Shown piece after piece: positions 43,785 to 51,752 of a DNA stretch of 64,000 nt. The position numbers were made by a program, and so were the translations under genes. The DNA is from Bacteroides intestinalis DSM 17393 (lineage in GTDB: Bacteria; Bacteroidota; Bacteroidia; Bacteroidales; Bacteroidaceae), in NCBI RefSeq assembly GCF_000172175.1, contig NZ_ABJL02000006.1:248001-312000 (forward strand), read 5' to 3'. The notes beneath the pieces are model-generated. The model ran no database searches, had not been told where the DNA came from, and was given only the letters and a program-made list of their open reading frames with translations. Each line of letters starts with the position of its first letter. Positions within the stretch are counted from its first letter, which is position 1.

Positions 43785-45155
43785 ATGACTAAAAATGACA
43801 GAGCCAATTTTGGGAGCAAATTAGGCGTCATACTTGCTTCGGCAGGTTCCGCAGTCGGTCTGGGTAACATCTGGCGGTTTCCCTACGAGACTGGCAATCA
43901 TGGCGGTGCTGCGTTTATTCTCATTTACTTAGCATGCGTACTTATTTTAGGAATCCCTATCATGGTATCCGAATTCCTTATCGGACGACACTCACGTGCC
44001 AATACAGCAGGAGCTTACCAAAAGCTGGCACCGGGTACACAATGGCGCTGGATAGGACGCATGGGTGTATTAGCAGGGTTCCTGATTTTGAGTTATTACT
44101 CTGTGGTAGCCGGTTGGACACTGGAATTTATAGGTGAAGCTGTTACCGATAACTTTGCCGGAAAAACGTCAGCCGATTACATCAATACCTTCAATTCATT
44201 TTCTTCTAATCCTTGGCGTCCGGTTATCTGGCTGGTACTCTTTCTTCTTGCCACTCATTTTATCATCGTAAAAGGGGTGGAAAAAGGCATCGAGAAGTCT
44301 GCCAAAATAATGATGCCAATGCTATTTATCCTGTTGATTATATTGGCAGGCTGTTCTATTGCATTGCCGGGTTCAGGTGCCGGTCTCGAGTTTCTCTTGA
44401 AACCGGAATGGGATAAGGTGAATGCCAATGTGTTCTTAAGCGCTATGGGGCAGGCTTTCTTCTCACTAAGTTTGGGAATGGGGTGCCTTTGTACCTATGC
44501 ATCCTATTTCAAAAAAGATACGAATCTGACAAAAACCGCTTTTAGTGTCAGCATTATCGATACATTCGTCGCTATATTGGCAGGACTTATCATCTTCCCC
44601 GCTGCATTCTCGGTAGGTATCCAGCCGGATGCAGGTCCGAGCCTCATCTTCATTACGCTGCCCAATGTATTTCAACAAGCATTTAGCGGAGTACCTTTAT
44701 TAGCTTATATATTCTCAGTCATGTTTTATATTCTTCTGGCAGTTGCCGCACTGACTTCCACTATTTCCATGCACGAAGTGGTAACAGCCTATCTACACGA
44801 AGAATTCCATCTGAGCCGCAAACGTGCAGCAAGCTTTGTTACAGGCGGTTGCATCTTCTTAGGTATTTTATGTTCACTGTCACTCGGTGTAGGCAAGGGT
44901 TATACTATATTTGGCTTGAATTTATTCGACCTGTTCGACTTTGTCACAGCCAAGATCATGTTGCCATTGGGTGGTTTGTGTATTTCCATCTTCACCGGCT
45001 GGTACCTGAACAAGAAGATTGTCTGGAAAGAAATAAGCAATAACGGAACACTGAAAGTGAAATTTTACAAATTGCTGATATTCATATTGAAGTTTATAGC
45101 TCCGATAGCAATTACACTCATTTTCATCAAAGAATTGGGTTTCTTGAAATTGTAG
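43785..45155 (+). CDS. Sodium-dependent amino-acid/neurotransmitter symporter (NSS family)
   Basis: 456-residue inner-membrane transporter of the LeuT/MhsT type with about 11-12 helices. The first helix carries the ion and substrate site ILASAGSAVGLGNIWRFPYE; AFFSLSLGMGCLCTYASYF is the helix 6 region. It moves an amino acid with Na+; the substrate cannot be told. Its stop is three bases from the start of the next gene, so the two are linked. Confidence 0.93.
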   Translation: MTKNDRANFGSKLGVILASAGSAVGLGNIWRFPYETGNHGGAAFILIYLACVLILGIPIMVSEFLIGRHSRANTAGAYQKLAPGTQWRWIGRMGVLAGFLILSYYSVVAGWTLEFIGEAVTDNFAGKTSADYINTFNSFSSNPWRPVIWLVLFLLATHFIIVKGVEKGIEKSAKIMMPMLFILLIILAGCSIALPGSGAGLEFLLKPEWDKVNANVFLSAMGQAFFSLSLGMGCLCTYASYFKKDTNLTKTAFSVSIIDTFVAILAGLIIFPAAFSVGIQPDAGPSLIFITLPNVFQQAFSGVPLLAYIFSVMFYILLAVAALTSTISMHEVVTAYLHEEFHLSRKRAASFVTGGCIFLGILCSLSLGVGKGYTIFGLNLFDLFDFVTAKIMLPLGGLCISIFTGWYLNKKIVWKEISNNGTLKVKFYKLLIFILKFIAPIAITLIFIKELGFLKL

Positions 45156-45158
45156 GAG

Positions 45159-46091
45159 ATGCAGAATCTATTTAAAGATTACTTTTACTTTTCTCGGGGA
45201 GAAAAACGAGGTATCCTAATGCTCATAGCAGCTATTTGTATCGTTTTTCTCGCCGGGTATCTTATATCTGCTTGGCAACGAAGGGAGTATATCTCTCCGG
45301 ATGATATGGTCATACAAGCCGATGCCGAACAAGAATATGAAGAATTCATAGCCTCGTTGAAAGAGAAAGAACAGCACCGTGAAAAGCACTACACGACTTA
45401 TAAGAAACAAGAAGAGAACCCTCCTGTAATCCTGGCTTCTTTCAATCCAAACACTGCGGATTCCATCACATTCCGACGCTTAGGATTGCCAGCCTGGATG
45501 GCTAAGAATATCCTGCACTATCGGGCAAAAGGTGGAAAATTCCGTAAACCGGAAGATTTTAAAAAGGTATATGGGATGACAGAAGAACAATATTCTGCTC
45601 TTTTACCTTACATACATATTCCACCGGAAGATACAGTACATCACATCCCACAATTGTACATTGCCCAAAACGTACCGATGGAAAATATCAAGTATGAACC
45701 CGGAACCATTCTTGATCTGAATCGCGCCGACACCACTGAATTAAAAAAGATTCCAGGTATCGGAAGCGGCATTGCTCGTCTGATAGTTGGTTATCGACAG
45801 CGATTAGGTGGATTCTACCAAATAGAACAACTAAAAGATATCAACCTGAATATTCAGCAATTGCGAGCTTGGTTCAGCATCGACCCGGCAAATGTCCACC
45901 GCATCAACCTGAACCGTATCAGTGTAGACAGATTGCGCTCCCATCCCTATATTAACTTCTACCAAGCCAAAGCCATCGTAGAATATCGCAAGAAAAAAGG
46001 CTCGCTAACGAGCCTTAAACCTTTCTCCCTCTATGAGGAATTTACAGAAACGGACCTGGAAAGAATCGGTCATTATGTTTGTTTTGAATGA
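45159..46091 (+). CDS. Membrane-anchored helix-hairpin-helix (ComEA-like) DNA-binding protein
   Basis: 310 residues. One N-terminal helix (about 18-36, RGILMLIAAICIVFLAGYLI) anchors it, followed by a charged linker and three HhH-type segments: FNPNTADSITFRRLGLPAWM, LDLNRADTTELKKIPGIGSG with IARLIVGYRQRLGGF, and INLNRISVDRLRSHPYINFY. HhH domains bind DNA backbone; ComEA uses one in DNA uptake. No other competence genes lie near, so uptake is only a possibility. Three HhH units is more than ComEA's one. Confidence 0.85.
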   Translation: MQNLFKDYFYFSRGEKRGILMLIAAICIVFLAGYLISAWQRREYISPDDMVIQADAEQEYEEFIASLKEKEQHREKHYTTYKKQEENPPVILASFNPNTADSITFRRLGLPAWMAKNILHYRAKGGKFRKPEDFKKVYGMTEEQYSALLPYIHIPPEDTVHHIPQLYIAQNVPMENIKYEPGTILDLNRADTTELKKIPGIGSGIARLIVGYRQRLGGFYQIEQLKDINLNIQQLRAWFSIDPANVHRINLNRISVDRLRSHPYINFYQAKAIVEYRKKKGSLTSLKPFSLYEEFTETDLERIGHYVCFE

Positions 46092-46096
46092 TTCAA

Positions 46097-46636
46097 TTAC
46101 TTTTCCCAAACTCCTGATTTTATTGCAGTATCACGTTCATTCTTCAGGCGCTCTTTTTCCTGTTTATACTTATTTTTAAGAGCTTTTACCTTAGCTTTCT
46201 TTGCGTCTTTAGATAAAGAGCTATTTTCAATTGCCTCTTTTTCCTTTTCAAAATTGGCTTCCAATTGATCCAATCGATGATCATAATCACCTTTCATGAT
46301 ACCACGCAGACCTTTCCTATTATCCATACTTCCGTAATGCTCTTCCCATAACTGAACCTGCTTCTCTGACAAAATAGCTTTAATGGCAGCTTTGTGTTCA
46401 AGAGCCAATGCTCTTTTCTTCTGCCCTTTTTCGTACCCAGGAAGATTACTCTGTCCGATAGCTTTAAACTTGGGGCCAACTTCCCTATTTAGTTTCTTGA
46501 TTTTTGCAATTTGATCGGCTGACAGGTTCAACACCTTATCCGATTCGATTCGTTTGAAAGAATCGAAAGTTACATCCTGCGCATATGCAAATGACACAAA
46601 TGCCAATGTAACTAAAGTAAGAACTACTTTTCTCAT
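46097..46636 (-). CDS. Exported LTxxQ/Spy-like helical protein
   Basis: 179-residue periplasmic protein. Signal peptide MRKVVLTLVTLAFVSFAYAQ, then a helical body with LNLSADQIAKIKKLNREVGP and LSEKQVQLWEEHYGSM, resembling the LTxxQ repeats of Spy/CpxP chaperone-like proteins, and a long Lys/Glu-rich C-terminal helix. Function is inferred only from this resemblance. I chose the ATG at 46636 because the 18-codon extension before it breaks the signal peptide. Confidence 0.65.
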   Translation of the reverse strand: MRKVVLTLVTLAFVSFAYAQDVTFDSFKRIESDKVLNLSADQIAKIKKLNREVGPKFKAIGQSNLPGYEKGQKKRALALEHKAAIKAILSEKQVQLWEEHYGSMDNRKGLRGIMKGDYDHRLDQLEANFEKEKEAIENSSLSKDAKKAKVKALKNKYKQEKERLKNERDTAIKSGVWEK

Positions 46637-46858
46637 AATGTAATCTATATAAATTATAAAAATCGGGGTAAAGGTATAACAAAATGTCATAGATACTAGT
46701 TGCCCATTATAGAAACGAACTAAAAAAAGTTTGTTTTTCTAAATAAAAAAATAGTAATGGATGCAACCTTACTCCCCTTTTCTTCGTCTAAACAACAGTA
46801 AACAATCTGAAACAGGACTGGCCATTCTGGAATAAGGAATTAAAATCATAAAACGACA

Positions 46859-49183
46859 ATGAAAAGATTATTAATAGCCATACTGTTAAGCAGCATGGTA
46901 CAGGGAATCTTTGCCCAAAAGATAGAAATAAAAGGTACTATACGTAATACCACAGATAACGAAGCCGTAGAATTTGTAAATGTGGTGTTACAAACCATCG
47001 ACTCTACATTCGTAAGTGGAGTATCAACTAATAACAACGGCAATTTCATTTTCAATAAGATAGATGCAGGAGATTACAGATTAGTACTTTCCAGCATCGG
47101 CTACAATACACAATATGTTACGCTGAATGGAGTGAAGCGTAATACAGATCTGGGAGATATTCATATGGAAGATGCTGCTGTAGCATTGGAAGGTGTAACC
47201 ATCAATGGCTCTAACCAAATCAGTCGTCCGGACCGGAAACTGGTATTCCCTTCCGAGCGACAAATGAAAGTCTCTACCAATGGCGTCAACCTACTACAAG
47301 AACTAATGCTTCCGCGCATTCAGGTTAACCCGATGAATAATGAAATCGGAATATCCGGTGGTGGCGAATTACAAATACGTATCAATGGAGCAAAAGCAGA
47401 TATCAATGAAATAAAGGCTTTACGCCCAGCTGACATTATCCGCATAGAATATCATGACAACCCAGGATTACGTTATGGTAATGCCGAGATCGTACTCGAT
47501 TACATCGTTCGTCGCCCCGATACGGGCGGAAGTTTCGGCACAGATCTTAGCCAGGGAGTCAATGCTATGTGGGGAAATTACAATGTATTCGGTAAGGTCA
47601 ACCACAAAAAATCCGAGTTCGGACTTTCTTATTACATGGGTCCCCGGGATTTCTATGGCATGTACCGGGATAATGAAGAAACTTTCCGCCTGGCAGATGG
47701 CAGCACCATTCAGCGAATGGAAAAAGGAGAGCCCAGTCATGCTATGTTATTTATGCAAAATCTGAATGTGAATTACAGTCTCCAAGCATCCCAGAATTCT
47801 TTATTCAGCGCTACCTTCCGCCTGCGCGGTAACAATCAACCGAATTGGGATTATCAGGGAGTACTTTATAATGTAAATGATGAAACGGATATGGTAAATA
47901 TGATAGACCGTACAAAAAATAGTTGGACGCGCCCATCCTTAGATCTCTACTTTCAACAAAGCCTGAAAAACAAACAGACTTTGGTATTCAACTTGGTAGG
48001 AACCTATAACCGGGAAAAATCACACCGTATCTATCAGGAAAGTCTTCACGATGAAATGCTGACCGATATAAACAATGATGTATTGGGCGACAAATACTCC
48101 CTGATTGGGGAGGCCATTTACGAAAAGCAATTTTCAAAAGGTAATGCGCTGAGCTTCGGTTTGCAGCATACCCAATCTTACTCTAACAACGAATACCGGA
48201 ACGGGCATAATTACGATACCCAGATGAATCAGGGAAATAGTTATATATTCAGTGAATACCGTGGCAAGATAAACAAACTGGATTACAGATTAGGAATCAG
48301 CTTAACCCGTTTCTATTACAACCAAAGCGGAAATGATGATTCTTCTAAAAAGTACAGTGTAAACCCTAAAGCTACGTTACATTACACTTTTTCTGACAAC
48401 TCATACCTCCGTTGGAAAGCCGAAGTATTCAATGCAACTCCTTCATTGAGTAACCTGAGCGCTATAGAACAAACTATAGACTCTTTCCAGATACGCCGTG
48501 GTAATCCGAACCTGAAATCGTACATGTGCTATCGTACGGAACTGACTTATGAGTGGAAAAAAGGTATTTTCTACAGTAACCTATGGGGTGCATACGATTA
48601 CCGTCCCAATGCCATTATGGATGAAAAGTTACAGGAAGGCAATAAAATAGTACAAACGTGGGATAACCAGAAAGACTGGCAAAAGTTATCCGGACGTCTG
48701 ATGCTCCGCGTAGGGCCACTATGGGATATGCTGCAACTTTCATTCACAGGAGGAGTCAATCATTATATGAGTCATGGAAACAATTACTCTCACACTTATA
48801 CCAACTGGTATTACGAAGGACAAGCTTCATTCAATTACAAACGATTCTCCTTATTCTGGCAAATCAATACCAATTGGAACAACTTTTGGGGAGAGACCCT
48901 TTCAGGAGGAGAAAACATCCAGATATTAGGTCTATATTATAAATATAAAGATCTCCGTTTAGGTGTAGGTGCCTTCAACCCATTCACTGATAATTATAAA
49001 GTAGAGAATGAAAATTGGAATCAATTTGCCTCATACAAAACTAAAAGCTATATTAAGGAAAGCTCACGTATGTTTATGGTCAGCTTATCCTATAATTTCT
49101 CTTTCGGACGTAAGTTCAAAGTAACACAAAGAAAAGTAAACAATAGCGATAATGACTCAGGAGTAATGAGTACGGGAAAATAA
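46859..49183 (+). CDS. Outer-membrane beta-barrel (TonB-dependent receptor-like) protein
   Basis: 774 residues. Signal peptide (ends QGIFAQ); a carboxypeptidase-regulatory-like domain (about 22-105, KIEIKGTIRNTTDNEAVEFV to GYNTQYVTLNGV); a reduced plug-like region with ISGGGELQIRINGAKADINE and RPADIIRIEYHDNPGLRYGN; then a barrel rich in Asn/Tyr strands. This is the outer-membrane beta-barrel family related to but shorter than SusC. No SusD partner and no TonB box I can point to. Followed by the hairpin 49226-49281. Cargo unknown. Confidence 0.85.
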   Translation: MKRLLIAILLSSMVQGIFAQKIEIKGTIRNTTDNEAVEFVNVVLQTIDSTFVSGVSTNNNGNFIFNKIDAGDYRLVLSSIGYNTQYVTLNGVKRNTDLGDIHMEDAAVALEGVTINGSNQISRPDRKLVFPSERQMKVSTNGVNLLQELMLPRIQVNPMNNEIGISGGGELQIRINGAKADINEIKALRPADIIRIEYHDNPGLRYGNAEIVLDYIVRRPDTGGSFGTDLSQGVNAMWGNYNVFGKVNHKKSEFGLSYYMGPRDFYGMYRDNEETFRLADGSTIQRMEKGEPSHAMLFMQNLNVNYSLQASQNSLFSATFRLRGNNQPNWDYQGVLYNVNDETDMVNMIDRTKNSWTRPSLDLYFQQSLKNKQTLVFNLVGTYNREKSHRIYQESLHDEMLTDINNDVLGDKYSLIGEAIYEKQFSKGNALSFGLQHTQSYSNNEYRNGHNYDTQMNQGNSYIFSEYRGKINKLDYRLGISLTRFYYNQSGNDDSSKKYSVNPKATLHYTFSDNSYLRWKAEVFNATPSLSNLSAIEQTIDSFQIRRGNPNLKSYMCYRTELTYEWKKGIFYSNLWGAYDYRPNAIMDEKLQEGNKIVQTWDNQKDWQKLSGRLMLRVGPLWDMLQLSFTGGVNHYMSHGNNYSHTYTNWYYEGQASFNYKRFSLFWQINTNWNNFWGETLSGGENIQILGLYYKYKDLRLGVGAFNPFTDNYKVENENWNQFASYKTKSYIKESSRMFMVSLSYNFSFGRKFKVTQRKVNNSDNDSGVMSTGK

Positions 49184-49225
49184 CAGACATTACAGACAAC
49201 CATCACAAGAAAGTTTTTTCGAACA

Positions 49226-49281
49226 AAAATTATATGGTTTACAAGGATTAATAAAAAAATCCATGTAAACCATATAATTTT
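49226..49281. terminator. Long near-perfect hairpin upstream of the GH92 gene
   Basis: Arms 49226-49249 and 49258-49281 pair over 24 bases with one mismatch (arm begins AAAATTATATGGTTTACA). The loop is A-rich and eight bases long. It may terminate the barrel gene, but the stem is longer than usual, so a mobile or regulatory element is possible. Confidence 0.6.
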
Positions 49282-49336
49282 CTATATTAATTCAGCCTTT
49301 TAAGAGAGATTTCATATGTTTTTAAGCCTCCAAATC

Positions 49337-49344
49337 TACATTTG
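49337..49344 (+). promoter_or_regulatory. -7 element of the GH92 gene
   Basis: TACATTTG, exact TAnnTTTG, 20 bases before the ATG at 49365. A TTTTAAG sequence at 49298-49304 faintly resembles the left half of the glycan-gene element, but the right half does not match. Confidence 0.55.
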
Positions 49345-49364
49345 TCGAAAACAATTGTATACCT

Positions 49365-51644
49365 ATGAATATAAAAAATTATTTCTACATCTTTTGTTTA
49401 CCACTTTTGCTACTATATTCTTGTAAGCAGGTAAGCTCCGTATCTGAAAAAACTCCGGTTGATTACGTTAACCCATACATGGGAAACATCAGTCATTTGT
49501 TAGTTCCAACGTATCCAACCATACAATTACCCAACAGCATGCTACGCGTATATCCCGAACGCGCAGACTTCACTTCCATAAAGATGAAAGGACTACCTAT
49601 CATGATGACTAGTCATAGAGGCAAATCAGCATTTAATTTGAGTGCAGTACAAACAGAAGCCAATGATTCCATACCCCGAGTGATGTACTATGAATACGAC
49701 AATGAGGTTATTAAACCTTATCTATATCAAACTCACCTTTTAAATGAAGAAATAGATGTCAAATTTGCTCCTTCTCACCAATCTGGTATATACCAACTAA
49801 AATTTGAGAAAAAAGTACCACCTTATATATTATTGAGTTCCAATAATGGGCAGTTAACAGTAAAAGATAACATTATATCAGGATTCCAGCAGATAAAGAA
49901 TTCCTCAACAAAGGTCTTTATTCACCTGGAGGTTCAAGAAAATCCAGAAATAGCAGGAGCTATTATCAAAGGGAAAATGGATTATAAACAGCAGACAGCA
50001 GAAGGCTACAATGCAACAGTAGGAATGGCCTTTCCCAAAGACACCAAATACGTATCTATCCGCTACGGGATATCTTTTATTAGTACAGAACAAGCAATGA
50101 AAAACTTGTATCGAGAAATCAAAAATTATGATCTTAATCAAATTGCCGAATATGGAAAAAGAATATGGAACGAAAAGTTAGGCAAAATAGAAGTATCAGG
50201 GACAAGTGAAGAAACCAAAAATGTATTTTATACATCTCTTTACAGAACCTATGAACGCATGGTATGTATTTCAGAAGACAACAAGTTCTGGAGTGCTTTT
50301 GACAATTCCGTACACAATGATAGTGGCGTACCATTTTATACAGATGATTGGATTTGGGATACTTACCGTGCTTGCCACCCTTTGCGGGTATTAATAGAAC
50401 CCAAAATGGAAACCGATATGATTCGTTCATTCATTCGCATGGCTGAACAAATGGATAATTTTTGGATGCCTACTTTCCCTGAAATTACAGGAGACAGCCG
50501 AAGAATGAACTCTAATCACGGAGTAGCAACGATTATAGACTCTTATGTAAAAGGTTTAAGAGACTTCAATATAGAAAAAGCATATTATGCTTGTAAAAAT
50601 GCAATTACAGAAAAAACGCTGGCTCCCTGGTCGGCTCAAAAAGCAGGTAAATTAGACCTATTTTATAAAGAAAATGGATACATGCCCGCATTGCGTCCGG
50701 GAGAAAAAGAAATAATTCCGGAAGTACACAGCTTCGAAAAAAGACAACCGGTAGCAGTTACCTTAGGAACCGTTTATGATGAATGGTGTCTCTCTCAAAT
50801 TGCTTTTCAATTAAACAAAAAAGAAGACTATAAATACTTTAGCCAACGATCTTTATCTTATCATAAACTGTTCAATCCTCAAACTAAATTTTTTCACCCC
50901 AAAGACGACAGGGGCAACTTCATTACTCCTTTCAATTACACAACTTCCGGAGGATTAGGAGCACGTGAAGCATATGGAGAGAACAACGGCTGGGTGTATA
51001 GATGGGATGTGCCACATAACATTGCTGATTTAATCAATTTAATGGGAGGAAAAAATGAATTTGTAAACGAATTAGACAGTACATTCTCTACTCCGTTAGG
51101 CATAAGCAAATATATTTTTTATGCACAACTACCAGATCACACTGGTAATGTTGGCATGTATTCGATGGCAAACGAGCCTAGCCTTCATATCCCATACCTA
51201 TACAATTATGCAGGCCAACCTTGGAAAACTCAGAAAAGCATAAGAACTTTGATTGATCAATGGTTCCGTAACGATCTTATGGGAGTACCTGGCGATGAAG
51301 ATGGCGGAGGAATGTCTGCTTTTGTAGTATTCTCCACTCTCGGATTCTATCCTGTAACTCCCGGACTACCGATGTATGTGATTGGAAGTCCTTTCTTTGA
51401 AAAGGCAATCATTCATCTGGGTAATGGCAAAACTTTTAAAGTCATCGCAATCAATAACAGCAAAACAAACAAATACATTCAGTCGGCCAAGCTGAACGGT
51501 AAAGTATGGAATAAAAGCTGGATCTCTCACAAAGATGTGATAAAAGGTGGAATTCTTGAATTAACAATGGGCAACAAACCCAATCGAAACTGGGCATCAG
51601 CAGATGAAGATATCCCGCCTTCCTTCGAAATGTACCATCCATGA
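49365..51644 (+). CDS. GH92-family lipoprotein with altered general-acid position
   Basis: 759-residue lipoprotein (lipobox LLYSC, Cys20) of GH92, a calcium-dependent inverting exo-alpha-mannosidase family. Family marks: VDYVNPYMGN, DDWIWDTYRACHPL, WVYRWDVPHNIADLI and VPGDEDGGGMSAFVVFSTLG, with D644 and D646 as the base pair. Where the usual GH92 motif is TLEYxYDDW, this reads VTLGTVYDEWC, with Gly468 in place of the Glu that serves as general acid. Some GH92 enzymes without that acid cleave mannose-1-phosphate diesters (Cellulosimicrobium Man5 has Gln there, as I recall). With four phosphoesterases downstream, a phosphomannose substrate is a fair hypothesis. The gene is intact. Confidence 0.85.
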   Translation: MNIKNYFYIFCLPLLLLYSCKQVSSVSEKTPVDYVNPYMGNISHLLVPTYPTIQLPNSMLRVYPERADFTSIKMKGLPIMMTSHRGKSAFNLSAVQTEANDSIPRVMYYEYDNEVIKPYLYQTHLLNEEIDVKFAPSHQSGIYQLKFEKKVPPYILLSSNNGQLTVKDNIISGFQQIKNSSTKVFIHLEVQENPEIAGAIIKGKMDYKQQTAEGYNATVGMAFPKDTKYVSIRYGISFISTEQAMKNLYREIKNYDLNQIAEYGKRIWNEKLGKIEVSGTSEETKNVFYTSLYRTYERMVCISEDNKFWSAFDNSVHNDSGVPFYTDDWIWDTYRACHPLRVLIEPKMETDMIRSFIRMAEQMDNFWMPTFPEITGDSRRMNSNHGVATIIDSYVKGLRDFNIEKAYYACKNAITEKTLAPWSAQKAGKLDLFYKENGYMPALRPGEKEIIPEVHSFEKRQPVAVTLGTVYDEWCLSQIAFQLNKKEDYKYFSQRSLSYHKLFNPQTKFFHPKDDRGNFITPFNYTTSGGLGAREAYGENNGWVYRWDVPHNIADLINLMGGKNEFVNELDSTFSTPLGISKYIFYAQLPDHTGNVGMYSMANEPSLHIPYLYNYAGQPWKTQKSIRTLIDQWFRNDLMGVPGDEDGGGMSAFVVFSTLGFYPVTPGLPMYVIGSPFFEKAIIHLGNGKTFKVIAINNSKTNKYIQSAKLNGKVWNKSWISHKDVIKGGILELTMGNKPNRNWASADEDIPPSFEMYHP

Positions 51645-51677
51645 AATAGTATTCCAGACTTTTCAATATCTTCTATT

Positions 51678-51718
51678 TAAAAAGAGAGTGAAACCTTTCC
51701 CCACTCTCTTTTTTTTGC
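51678..51718 (+). terminator. Terminator after GH92
   Basis: AAAAGAGAGTG (51680-51690) pairs with CACTCTCTTTT (51702-51712) and runs into a T-tract. Confidence 0.85.
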
Positions 51719-51726
51719 TATTTTTG
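51719..51726 (+). promoter_or_regulatory. -7 element of the second Kelch regulator gene
   Basis: TATTTTTG, exact TAnnTTTG, within the T-rich tail of the GH92 terminator and 26 bases before the GTG start. Confidence 0.5.
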
Positions 51727-51752
51727 TTTCCGTTAATCATATTGATATTATC

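Noticed and set aside
49298..49318. A copy of the 19-bp glycan-gene element before GH92
   Set aside because: Only the TTTTAAG half matches; the second half and the spacing do not.
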